Assembly: GCA_000433255.1 (NCBI GenBank)
Contig: HF998239.1
Span: 1 to 35,168, forward strand
Reading direction: 5' to 3'
Source of the DNA: Coprobacillus sp. CAG:605
Lineage (GTDB): Bacteria > Bacillota_I > Bacilli_A > RF39 > UBA660
DNA length: 35,168 nt
Numbering within the stretch: position 1 is the first letter of the stretch; every line of letters begins with the position of its first letter. The notes under the pieces are model-generated. The model saw nothing but the letters and a program-made list of their open reading frames with translations, was not told the origin of the DNA and ran no database searches. This document shows, one piece after another, positions 7,536 through 15,340 of the stretch. Made by a program: the position numbers and the translations under genes.

Positions 7536-8417
7536 TCATACTAATTCATATTCTCTAGCAATTATTCTATCATCAGAACAATATTTAATTACATACTCAT
7601 TGTCTTGCTTACAAATAATAATACCAACTGTATCATTTTCTTCTACTGTTTTTATATTTTTATCAATATAATTCATATAAGTCATAATTTGACCTGTATG
7701 TTCTTTCTTAAGTTCAGTAACCTTTAATTCTACTACTACATAACACTTGTATTTAATATTATATAAAAGTAGATCTATATAGTTGTATCTATTACCTAAT
7801 TTAATTGGATATTCACTTTTTATAAAAGTAAACCCTATTCCTAATTCTTCTAAAAAGTCTTCAATATCTTCTAGAATTAGTTTTTGTAATATTTTTTCTG
7901 ATAATATATCATATTTATTATTATTCTTAATCTTAATTGGATTCTTTACAAAGTCAACTACATTTTGTTTGTCTTGATTTAGCAATTTATTTTTTGTAAA
8001 TTCAGGAAGCCTTTCATATTCATTAGACTTTATCTTTTTTCTTAACTGCCTTATTGATAAATTATTTAATTCAGCTATTTTAACATAGTATTGAAATTTA
8101 TTATCATCAAACCAAAGAATTTCACAATAGTGACTCCAACTTAATTTGGCAGACACTGTCTGCCACTTCTGAGATACTTTATAAAACTGCCTCATATTTC
8201 TTAAATTTCTTTGACTATATCCTGAGCCAAACTCTTCAGTTAATTTTATTGAATACTCTTTAATAATACTTTCTCCATATTGATTACCCGCAGCTAGTAA
8301 TAACTTACCGACATTATAGTAAGTATTTAAATCACTTTTATTAATTGAATAACTTTTAACTTTTCTATTTATTTCATTATTTATTAATTCATTTTTAATT
8401 TCATTATAATAGTTCAT
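7536..8417 (-). CDS. DUF1016 (YhcG-type) PD-(D/E)xK nuclease-family protein
   Basis: 293 residues, intact. The N-terminal half (1-150) is the DUF1016 N-terminal domain with the LSWSHYCEIL motif at 92-100 and RNLRNMRQFY before it. The C-terminal half holds the nuclease-like core: YIDLLLYN (Asp215), VVVELK (Glu230, Lys232) and GQIMTY (Gln243), the order expected for the PD-(D/E)xK fold. Members are found near restriction-modification and mobile DNA loci; a biological role for this one is inference only. It starts 11 bases after the comEC stop with AAAGGAG between them, so it is probably read with comEC. The C-terminal 115 residues are nearly identical to the broken paralogue, the N-terminal half is not: a mosaic. 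Confidence 0.85.
   Translation of the reverse strand: MNYYNEIKNELINNEINRKVKSYSINKSDLNTYYNVGKLLLAAGNQYGESIIKEYSIKLTEEFGSGYSQRNLRNMRQFYKVSQKWQTVSAKLSWSHYCEILWFDDNKFQYYVKIAELNNLSIRQLRKKIKSNEYERLPEFTKNKLLNQDKQNVVDFVKNPIKIKNNNKYDILSEKILQKLILEDIEDFLEELGIGFTFIKSEYPIKLGNRYNYIDLLLYNIKYKCYVVVELKVTELKKEHTGQIMTYMNYIDKNIKTVEENDTVGIIICKQDNEYVIKYCSDDRIIAREYELV
8147..8165. repeat. Perfect palindrome inside the intact DUF1016 gene
   Basis: TGGCAGACA, one central base, TGTCTGCCA: 9-bp arms, over the codons for WQTVSA before KLSWSH. Same place as the palindrome at 6983-6999, with three base pairs changed on both arms. Confidence 0.8.
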
Positions 8418-8428
8418 ATTACTCCTTT

Positions 8429-10519
8429 CTATGGACTACATGTCTTAATCTTTAATTTATTATTCTTAATCTTAAACATAATACTACCATCTTGATCTGT
8501 TCTATATATTTTTGAATCTTTTAAATTTTCTAATACTTCTTTATTGGGATGACCGTATCTGTTGTTTTTGCCAACACTTATAATACTGTACTTAGGCTTA
8601 ATCTTAGTAATAAATTCTTTACTAGAAGATGTTTTAGAACCATGATGTCCAATTTTTAATACATCAATAACAGATATATTATATTTATTTAATATGTCTT
8701 CCTCTTTCTCTACTCCTGCGTCTCCCATAAACATAAATTTATAATCATTTAGTTTTGCATAAATGACATTACTATTATCGTTTTCGTTATCATATTCACC
8801 ACTATTTAAGAAATATAATTTAATGGGTGATATATCCAACTGGTTAATACATTTGGAATATTTTATATGTTTCTTATCTAAGAGAGTTATTAAATTTTGT
8901 TCTAACTCATTAAGAGATCCACAATTTAAAATGACATTCCCTACTTTGAAATTATTAACTATATTAAGACTTTCACCCATATGATCGTAATCGCCATGGG
9001 TGGTAATTAGAGTATTTATCTTACCTATATTAATGCTTTTTAAGAAAGTTATGATGTTATTACTTATATGGTATTCGTTTGGAGGAAATTCGTTATAACT
9101 AACACTTTTCTTACCTCCGGTATCAATTAATATAGCTTTTCTACTTCGAGGACTTATAAGTAAAATAGAGTCACCTTGACCAACATCAAGATAGTAGACA
9201 TAAAAATTATTATCGAAGTTAAAAGATAATTTATACCCAAGTAATAAAATTATTAGAAAAATAACACATCTTTTTTTCTTGGCTTTAAAAATAAGATAAA
9301 TAATAAAGTAATAGCTAATAATTAGAAACCAAGGCATTTTAGGGAGAATGATTTTAAACCAAGTAATACTGCTTAAAATAGTCGAAATAGTCTCTAAAAT
9401 AGTAAGAAAAAACTTTAAAATAGGATGGAAGAATGGTAATATTAGAGTTATTAAACTTAAGGGATAGATAATTGTGCTAACTAAGGGAACGATTACGATA
9501 TTAGCAAGGATAGAAAGAAAATTATATTCATAGAAATTATTAATGGTAATTGGTAAGGAGAATAAAAGCGCTATTAAGCTAACTTTAAAGAGTGCTAGTA
9601 CTTTGTTAGATGTCTTTAGATAATCACTAAAAAGAATAAGACCAAAGGATGTTAGGCTAGAATATAGAAAGCCAATATCTAAAATGAAGAATGGATTTAG
9701 AAGTAAGATCAACACTATGGCATAGATAAAAATTCTAGTGGTTGTGGCACCTAGTTTCAATCTTTTATTAAGATATAAAAGTAAGTATAAGGTAAAGGCT
9801 CTAACTACGGAGGCCGTAAAAGAAACTAAGAAAGTATAACCTAGTAAGAATAATAAAATAATTGGATAAGCTTGATTATCTTTAAGATGGATCTTTTTAA
9901 GAAGAAAAAGAAGGATACTAGAAAATAAAGAAATATGCATACCTGATATAGCAAATAAATGGGTTATGCCATTGTTTTGATAGGTTTTAAAAACTTCTTC
10001 GTCTATTTCGCTTTTACTCCCAAGAACGAAGGCTTTAATATAGCCAGTATCATCTATACTTTCAATTCTTTTAGAAAGCCAGTGTTTGAACTGATAATAA
10101 AAGTTAGAATTATCCCCTACTATTTCTAAGGCATCAGCTTTAAAAGTATAATATATTTTCTTACTCTTAAGATACTTTTTATAATTGAAAGTATTAGGAA
10201 TTGTGTTATTACTTGGTTGGTTTAAAGTACCATGAGCAGTTATTATAATTCCTTCGTACAAAGTATCATTTAACTTATTTAACTCGTCATAAGTATCAAC
10301 GTAGTAGTTTAAAATTATGTTTTCTTTACTCTTTAGTTCTAGAGTTATTTTGTTATTGGTTACTTTCTTAGATTTAATTAGACCAGTTATTTCTTCTTCA
10401 TTAGAAAATCTAGAGTTATCGCTTTTAAGAAATACTTGATACCAAGTTAAGATAAAAACTAGAAATATAAGACTTAGGAAAAATGTTTTAGATACAAATA
10501 TTGTCTTTAATTTTTTCAT
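8429..10519 (-). CDS. comEC: ComEC/Rec2 DNA uptake channel
   Basis: Membrane protein of 696 residues thought to carry single-stranded DNA across the cytoplasmic membrane during transformation. Seen in order: N-terminal helix (residues ~10-27), an OB-like extracellular part (~40-130), a Competence domain with many hydrophobic helices and the HLFAISGMHISL motif, then a C-terminal metallo-beta-lactamase-like domain starting YYLDVGQGDSILL with TTHGDYDHMGE at about 503-512 and KIGHHGSKTSS. All metal ligands look present. Its start overlaps comEA by 32 bases. Bacillus ComEC is about 776 residues; this one is somewhat short but complete in domains. The last ~43 residues are duplicated at 7280-7489. 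Confidence 0.93.
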   Translation of the reverse strand: MKKLKTIFVSKTFFLSLIFLVFILTWYQVFLKSDNSRFSNEEEITGLIKSKKVTNNKITLELKSKENIILNYYVDTYDELNKLNDTLYEGIIITAHGTLNQPSNNTIPNTFNYKKYLKSKKIYYTFKADALEIVGDNSNFYYQFKHWLSKRIESIDDTGYIKAFVLGSKSEIDEEVFKTYQNNGITHLFAISGMHISLFSSILLFLLKKIHLKDNQAYPIILLFLLGYTFLVSFTASVVRAFTLYLLLYLNKRLKLGATTTRIFIYAIVLILLLNPFFILDIGFLYSSLTSFGLILFSDYLKTSNKVLALFKVSLIALLFSLPITINNFYEYNFLSILANIVIVPLVSTIIYPLSLITLILPFFHPILKFFLTILETISTILSSITWFKIILPKMPWFLIISYYFIIYLIFKAKKKRCVIFLIILLLGYKLSFNFDNNFYVYYLDVGQGDSILLISPRSRKAILIDTGGKKSVSYNEFPPNEYHISNNIITFLKSINIGKINTLITTHGDYDHMGESLNIVNNFKVGNVILNCGSLNELEQNLITLLDKKHIKYSKCINQLDISPIKLYFLNSGEYDNENDNSNVIYAKLNDYKFMFMGDAGVEKEEDILNKYNISVIDVLKIGHHGSKTSSSKEFITKIKPKYSIISVGKNNRYGHPNKEVLENLKDSKIYRTDQDGSIMFKIKNNKLKIKTCSP

Positions 10520-11183
10520 ATGCTGCCTCGCCTATTCCCGATACTTTTTTCAAGTCTTCTAAAGTTTTAAAGTTACCATTTTTAGTACGATATTCTAATA
10601 TTGCTTGAGCTTTAGATTCGCCAATGCCACTTAAGGTTGTAAGTTCCTTTAAGGTAGCGGTGTTAATGTTTACTTTGGTACTGGTATTAGTAGTTTCATT
10701 TGATGTTGCATTAGAACTTGGGCTATCTTCAAAACCGACACTGTTAGATTTATCAACTAAGGCATCGTTAACAGTCGATTTAGTTACTTCTTCTTTTTTA
10801 GGAATGTAAATAACCATTTCGTTAGTAAGGCTTTTGCTTAGGTTGACGTTGGTTGTATCAGCTTTTGAGGTTAGCCCGCCCGCTTTTTTTATCGCATCAT
10901 TAACAATTGAGTCTTTAGCTAATTCATAAACTCCAGCTTTTTTGACCATGCCTTTAACATCAACTCTTATTGTTTCTTTAGATTCTGTTACTTGGGGTTC
11001 TTCTGTTGTATTAGAGATAAGTTCTTCACTATTAGATAGAGTCTCTTTTATAGCACTAGAAGTATTATCTAACTTTTTAAAATTAAGACCAATAATTAGA
11101 TTAAGAATACTTAAAATAATAACAATAAAAGTTAAAATATTTTTCTTAAGATAGTCAAAAATTAAGGCAAAATAAAAATCCAT
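10488..11183 (-). CDS. comEA: ComEA competence DNA receptor
   Basis: Membrane-anchored DNA-binding protein that hands DNA to ComEC. 231 residues from the ATG at 11183, preceded by GGGAGGTGA. A single transmembrane anchor covers ~15-33, then an acidic/serine linker, an SLBB domain (IRVDVKGMVKKAGVYEL... to MVIYIPKK, ~70-130), a Thr/Ser/Asn-rich linker, and two helix-hairpin-helix motifs at the end (VNINTATLKELTTLSGIG and LKKVSGIGEAAYEKI). Domain order matches Bacillus ComEA. Overlaps comEC; ftsW lies 52 bases upstream. Only this pair of late competence genes is in the window. Confidence 0.93.
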   Translation of the reverse strand: MDFYFALIFDYLKKNILTFIVIILSILNLIIGLNFKKLDNTSSAIKETLSNSEELISNTTEEPQVTESKETIRVDVKGMVKKAGVYELAKDSIVNDAIKKAGGLTSKADTTNVNLSKSLTNEMVIYIPKKEEVTKSTVNDALVDKSNSVGFEDSPSSNATSNETTNTSTKVNINTATLKELTTLSGIGESKAQAILEYRTKNGNFKTLEDLKKVSGIGEAAYEKIKDNICI

Positions 11184-11235
11184 GTTTTCACCTCCCTTCA
11201 ATAATATATATTACCGGTAGGTCACGGATTTTCTT

Positions 11236-12390
11236 TTAAATTGCAGAAATTTTTTCTTTTAAGCGTGTATTTTTGGTCTCAATTGACACTCTTTGACATA
11301 TACTTAGCATAAAAACCTCGTTAAGTGTAAAGGACCCACCATAGCTGAAGAATGGTAAAGGTACCCCAGTTAGTGGGATAAGAGCTAGGACACCCATGAG
11401 GTTGATTAAGATATGCAAAAGTAAGTAGATAAATGTACCATAGGCTAAAATAGAGTTACGAACATTGGTGGATGCCTTGGCAATTAGCAAGATACGATAT
11501 AAGATAAAGGCATAACCAATTATGATAAATATGCCAACGATAAGGCCTAATTCTTCGATAATTATAGGAAAGATAAAGTCAGTATGGGCTTCGGGTAAGT
11601 AAAGATATTTTTGGGTGGAATTACCAAAGCCTAAACCGAATAAGCCTCCGTTTTTAATGGCAATAAAGCCATTGCACACTTGGTACCCCGTAGATTCTGT
11701 ATATCTAGAACAAGGATTTTGAAATTGAAGTCTTTTAATCTGGTATTCGTTAAATACTTTGTCACTAAATAAGACAAGGACAAATGCCCCCACTATCACG
11801 CAGATACCTAAAAATTTTAAACATTGGTTCTTGATGTTCTTAGGCATTGGAATGGCAAAAAAGACACCGAAGGCAATACCGGTAATGATTAAGGCAGTTC
11901 CAAGGTCCGGCTGCAATAAGACAAGGCCGGCTGCTACACCACATAATACCAAGGGAGCAATATATTTTAAATAGTTTTTTTCTTTATTGGCTATGAGTTT
12001 GTTATAGACGACCGCTAGATAAATAATTGATATCGTTTTAGCGAACTCCGCTGGTTGTAAGTTAAAGAAACCTAAGTCATACCATCCCTTAGTACCATTG
12101 GCAATTTTACCAGATACGTAAAGACCAACTAAGGACGCTAAGATACCAAACATGGCTAAGCTCGAAAAATAACGATATTTACTCGTTGGTATCTTAAGAA
12201 AAATGATACTTATTATGAAGCTGACACCTAGTATTAAAAGCTGTCTTACAAAATAATAGTTCGAAGGAACATCTTGTTTTAAGAAAGTTAAGATAGAAGA
12301 AGCACTATAAATCATTATGGAACCTAAAATAAGATATAAAACTGTAAGAGTTAATAACCATAAATCCATTTTAGCTAATATTTTCTTCAT
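11236..12390 (-). CDS. ftsW: FtsW-type peptidoglycan glycosyltransferase (SEDS family)
   Basis: Polytopic membrane enzyme of about 384 residues with roughly ten hydrophobic segments. It polymerises lipid II at the division site together with a class B penicillin-binding protein. Motifs: YQVCNGFIAIKNGGLFGLGFG, then LPEAHTDFIFPIIIEELG, and near the end LIPLTGVPLPFFSYGGS. These favour FtsW/SpoVE over RodA, but SpoVE (spore cortex) cannot be ruled out in a lineage with sigma-K. Start placed at the ATG at 12390, 6 bases after AGGTGG; a GTG 9 bases upstream overlaps that ribosome site. No partner PBP is next to it. Possibly co-transcribed with comEA-comEC (52-base gap, no terminator seen). Confidence 0.88.
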   Translation of the reverse strand: MKKILAKMDLWLLTLTVLYLILGSIMIYSASSILTFLKQDVPSNYYFVRQLLILGVSFIISIIFLKIPTSKYRYFSSLAMFGILASLVGLYVSGKIANGTKGWYDLGFFNLQPAEFAKTISIIYLAVVYNKLIANKEKNYLKYIAPLVLCGVAAGLVLLQPDLGTALIITGIAFGVFFAIPMPKNIKNQCLKFLGICVIVGAFVLVLFSDKVFNEYQIKRLQFQNPCSRYTESTGYQVCNGFIAIKNGGLFGLGFGNSTQKYLYLPEAHTDFIFPIIIEELGLIVGIFIIIGYAFILYRILLIAKASTNVRNSILAYGTFIYLLLHILINLMGVLALIPLTGVPLPFFSYGGSFTLNEVFMLSICQRVSIETKNTRLKEKISAI

Positions 12391-12463
12391 ATCTTCCACC
12401 TATCATAAATATATCATATATTGGTTAATAATATAGTATTTTTTGTGGTTAAGGCTTTTTTTA

Positions 12464-12493
12464 TTGTCAAAAAGGTGTCTAGATTAATAAAAT
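12464..12493 (+). promoter_or_regulatory. Promoter of the YjcZ-like gene
   Basis: TTGTCA (12464-12469), an 18-base spacer and TAAAAT (12488-12493), about 30 bases before the ATG. Confidence 0.6.
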
Positions 12494-12522
12494 ATATTAG
12501 AAAGATAAAAGGAGGTTTATAT

Positions 12523-12705
12523 ATGTATTATTATGGTAATAATGCTTACTATGGCAACTATGGATATCAAAACCCATGCTGTGGTACTTATGTAGGTCAA
12601 ACTTATGGTAATGGTATTGGCGCTGCTATTTGGATTGTTTTATTCATTTTATTAGTAATCATAATTGGTGCTGGCTGGAGCTGGGGCAATAACAATAATC
12701 GTTAG
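12523..12705 (+). CDS. Small Gly/Tyr/Asn-rich membrane peptide, YjcZ-like
   Basis: 60 residues. A Tyr/Gly/Asn-rich N-terminus (MYYYGNNAYYGNYGY...) with a CC pair at 18-19 is followed by one transmembrane helix (GIGAAIWIVLFILLVIIIGAGW) and a short polar tail. The layout resembles the YjcZ group of small sporulation proteins, which have Gly-rich starts and a VVLFILLIIVG helix; this is similarity by eye. A strong AAAGGAGG site 9 bases before the ATG and its own promoter and terminator make it a real one-gene unit, probably well expressed. Confidence 0.75.
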   Translation: MYYYGNNAYYGNYGYQNPCCGTYVGQTYGNGIGAAIWIVLFILLVIIIGAGWSWGNNNNR

Positions 12706-12727
12706 GAAGATTTTTCTTCCTTTTTTT
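12705..12727 (+). terminator. Terminator of the YjcZ-like gene
   Basis: GGAAGA / TCTTCC around TTTT, followed by seven T. The first G is the last base of the stop codon. Confidence 0.85.
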
Positions 12728-12736
12728 AGTTCTTTG

Positions 12737-12745
12737 TGGTAAAAT
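12737..12745 (+). promoter_or_regulatory. Extended -10 promoter of def
   Basis: TGGTAAAAT, with TAAAAT at 12740-12745 and no clear -35. Start near 12752 fits the ATG at 12769 and excludes the longer in-frame reading from 12736. Confidence 0.55.
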
Positions 12746-12768
12746 ATTGTCGCAAAGGGGCGGTATTG

Positions 12769-13320
12769 ATGGAATTACCTAAAATAAAAATATTAGATGA
12801 AAAAAATAAAGTCTTACGTAAAGTAAGTAAGGACGTAACTTTTCCATTAGATGAAACTGATAGAAAGAACATTGAAGATATGTTAAAGTATCTTAAGATG
12901 TCGCAAATTGAGGAATATAGTAATAAGTATGATTTACGTCCTGGTATGGGTCTTTCGTATGTGCAAATTGGGGTTTTGAAAAGAATTTTTGTTATTGTTG
13001 ATGAATATGAACCAGGAAAGTTTCAAAATTATATTGTTATTAACCCTAAGATAAAGTCGCAAAGTGAAGAGTTAATATATGTTGGTGAGGGCGAAGGATG
13101 TTTATCAATTAATAGACCTGTAGAGGGAATCGTTCCTAGACATGCAAGAATGACAGTTGAAGCACAAGATATGGATGGTAATAAGACTAGTATTAGGGTA
13201 CGTGAAGAATTAGCAGTAGCGTTTCAACACGAGATTGATCATTTAAATGGTATTCTGTTTATTGACCATATTGATCCAAGGGATCCTTACAAAAATCAAG
13301 AAAATATGAGGGAGATATAA
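12769..13320 (+). CDS. def: Peptide deformylase (type 2)
   Basis: Removes the formyl group from the N-terminal Met of new proteins. 183 residues from the ATG at 12769 (AAGGGG site upstream). The three family motifs are present: GMGLSYVQIG (59-68), EGCLSI with metal ligand Cys111, and HEIDHL with His154, Glu155 and His158. The insert before motif 2 (LDETDRKNIEDMLKYLK...) and the overall length fit the Gram-positive type 2 class. Odd point: motif 1 reads GLSYVQIG where most members read GLAAPQIG, but the Gln and flanking glycines are kept. Followed after one base by a small gene. Confidence 0.93.
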   Translation: MELPKIKILDEKNKVLRKVSKDVTFPLDETDRKNIEDMLKYLKMSQIEEYSNKYDLRPGMGLSYVQIGVLKRIFVIVDEYEPGKFQNYIVINPKIKSQSEELIYVGEGEGCLSINRPVEGIVPRHARMTVEAQDMDGNKTSIRVREELAVAFQHEIDHLNGILFIDHIDPRDPYKNQENMREI

Positions 13321-13321
13321 T

Positions 13322-13597
13322 ATGAAAAATAAGTTAACTAAAGAAGATATTCAAAAACGCATTAATATTTTAAAAGTGGGAATTATGTCTTCAAATATTA
13401 GTCAAAAACGTCGTGAGCAATTAAAGAAACGTTTAGATGAATTAGTGTTTATGGCTAGTTCTTCAAATAATTTAGATGTTATTGATAAAGTTGTTCGAAA
13501 ATTAGAAATTTCTTTAGATCTTTCTAAAGTCGAGTTTTATCGCAAGAATACTCATAATAAAAATGCAACTTTAGAAGACGTAAAAAAATCTAGATAA
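13322..13597 (+). CDS. Small basic helical protein, unknown
   Basis: 91 residues, Lys/Arg-rich, predicted helical with a coiled-coil feel (LTKEDIQKRINILKVGI, QKRREQLKKRLDELVF). No known motif. It starts one base after the def stop, with GGGAG inside the end of def, so it is co-translated with def. It ends in a terminator. Real gene judged from spacing, ribosome site and terminator; function not recognised. Confidence 0.65.
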   Translation: MKNKLTKEDIQKRINILKVGIMSSNISQKRREQLKKRLDELVFMASSSNNLDVIDKVVRKLEISLDLSKVEFYRKNTHNKNATLEDVKKSR

Positions 13598-13617
13598 GTT
13601 AATATCTAGGTTTTTAT
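13590..13617 (+). terminator. Terminator of the def operon
   Basis: CTAGATA / TATCTAG (13590-13596, 13603-13609) with a 6-base loop, then GTTTTTATTT. It overlaps the stop codon of the small gene and touches the convergent gene end. Confidence 0.75.
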
Positions 13618-14729
13618 TTGGCTAGTTTTCTAGTTAGAGGGCTTTTAATAAGCTCGTCTACTACCCTATTTAGATAGGCTTCGTCATTTTCTTCTTGAGA
13701 TACAAATTTAGTATTTGAAGATAGACCATATAAGTTTTGAATTTCTTCTTGTTCTTCTGGACTTTGAACAACGATTGAAGCCCCTTCTAATTTTAAATGT
13801 TTAGTTTGAGAAGGAAGTGATGATCTTTTACCATTTAGTAAGTTTAAGATTGTGGTATCTGCAAAATTATTTCCTTCAATATAATTTCCAGCAATGGCAT
13901 TAACGTCAATTATAGCATTCTTACTACCAGTAAAGTCATTATCTAAAATTCTTATATCTTTAAACATTCCATCATCGCCAATAAATTCAACCCCATTAAA
14001 ATGACAATGGTCGATTGTTTTGTTTCTTAAAGTTTGAGGATTTAAAGAAACATCTTGACCACTAAAGGTAGTTCCTGTTACATAACAATCATCAAAGTTA
14101 GCACCACGAACTAATAAAGCATCAGTTAAATTAGTACTTTTTAATGATTTTTCATAGATTACTTGAGGATTAACAATAGCGCCATAACTTCCAGTAAAGT
14201 CCATATAAGATAAATCACAGTCTTTAAACATTTCACCATTATTTTGACTGGAAAATGTTACGCTAGCCATTTTACCACCGGCTAAACGTTTTACTGTTTT
14301 TGGTATAATTCGAGCTCCAATTGAGCCACTAAAATTAGTATTGATTAATAAGACATCTTTAAATAAGTCTTCAGCATATGTACAGGAAGCAAATTTAACT
14401 CCTTTTAAAACAGAATCACTTAAATCTTTATAAGCAATAGTTTGAGGATTTATTGTAACATTATGATATCCAGTAAAATTAACACCAGCGGCTTTAAAAT
14501 TAGTGAATGATATATTAGTAAAATCAATATGTTTTAAAACATTGGCTAAAGTTTTGCTAAATTCTTTGTAGTCATTGTTATCATATTCAAAGATAACGTT
14601 ATCTATATCAATATAGTTATTACTATTTAAAGTAATTAGAAGATTAGGATTTTCTTTGGTTAACGTAGTAATACGTTTTGCAAGAGCTAGCCTTAATTTT
14701 TCTAAATCAGCATTATTCTTCATATTCAT
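13614..14729 (-). CDS. Repeat protein with long pentapeptide-like units
   Basis: 371 residues, no signal or membrane segment. Residues ~75-290 consist of five units of 44-48 residues, marked by NFTG/NFSG/DFTG/TFSG/DFTG at 84, 132, 177, 221 and 265. The unit pattern is about: Phe-Lys-Asp, a short strand, (N/D/T)F(T/S)GS, a (I/V)NPQT-like turn, K-L, then F-x-(G/D). The alternating Phe/Leu pairs with Gly and Asn are typical of pentapeptide (beta-helix) repeats, but the NPQ(T/V) insertion makes the period long. The N-terminal 70 residues are helical and the C-terminal ~75 are charged. Third gene of an operon with two WG-like proteins. Function unknown. Confidence 0.75.
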   Translation of the reverse strand: MNMKNNADLEKLRLALAKRITTLTKENPNLLITLNSNNYIDIDNVIFEYDNNDYKEFSKTLANVLKHIDFTNISFTNFKAAGVNFTGYHNVTINPQTIAYKDLSDSVLKGVKFASCTYAEDLFKDVLLINTNFSGSIGARIIPKTVKRLAGGKMASVTFSSQNNGEMFKDCDLSYMDFTGSYGAIVNPQVIYEKSLKSTNLTDALLVRGANFDDCYVTGTTFSGQDVSLNPQTLRNKTIDHCHFNGVEFIGDDGMFKDIRILDNDFTGSKNAIIDVNAIAGNYIEGNNFADTTILNLLNGKRSSLPSQTKHLKLEGASIVVQSPEEQEEIQNLYGLSSNTKFVSQEENDEAYLNRVVDELIKSPLTRKLAK

Positions 14730-14738
14730 AGATTTTCC

Positions 14739-15338
14739 CTACTTTCTCTTTCTTAAAATAAGTTCAGGGTCATTTTCGTCAATAAATTTACTAAGCTCTT
14801 GGTTGTATTTTACTTCAGTAGTTTTAGATTCATAATTATAGCCACTATAATCAGTATAACTAACACGAGATAAGGTATCACCTAAAATTTCAATTTTATT
14901 AGCGCCATGTCCTAGGGAATTAGCAAAGTTTTTACTTAGTTTCATGGTATCCATCATAAGGAATTTAAAGTTTTCGGTCATCCAATAGACTTCACCATGC
15001 ATACAAACAATAGCAAGACCAGCTTCGTTAAATTCAGTAGCATAATCAAAACGATATTTAGCAATATTACCATCTTTTTGATAATAACCATATCTTCCAG
15101 TATTAAATTTTACTAAAGTATTGCCATCTTTCTTATTAGTAAATATTTTTTCAGCAACTTCATCTTTTCTTTTAATATCATTTATAATTATTTCTTTAGT
15201 ATCATCTTTAAGAATTGATCTTATATCACTTACAAAATAATCACCATTTTTTAAATTAATTATATAGTTTCTTACCACATGGTTTGGAAATCCATAACAA
15301 TCATGGGCAACAACACTACTTATTTCTTCTAATTTCAT
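14739..15338 (-). CDS. WG-repeat-like protein, paralogue 1
   Basis: 199 residues, no signal peptide. The centre carries a degenerate WG-type module: FNTGRYGYYQKDGNIA, then FDYATEFNEAGLAIVCMHGE and YWMTENFKFL. The sequence FD(Y/F)AT(E/D)FN..GLA(I/V)VC is shared with the upstream neighbour, so the two are paralogues. The flanks differ. Start ATG follows an AGGAGG site that lies in the end of the upstream gene. WG-repeat proteins are known mainly as repeat scaffolds of unclear role; here there is only one or two repeats. Function not recognised. Confidence 0.7.
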   Translation of the reverse strand: MKLEEISSVVAHDCYGFPNHVVRNYIINLKNGDYFVSDIRSILKDDTKEIIINDIKRKDEVAEKIFTNKKDGNTLVKFNTGRYGYYQKDGNIAKYRFDYATEFNEAGLAIVCMHGEVYWMTENFKFLMMDTMKLSKNFANSLGHGANKIEILGDTLSRVSYTDYSGYNYESKTTEVKYNQELSKFIDENDPELILRKRK

Positions 15339-15340
15339 AT

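Noticed and set aside
11200..11225. ACCGGT palindrome before comEA as a competence operator
   Set aside because: A six-base palindrome with no second copy and no known ComK- or ComX-type box; likely chance.
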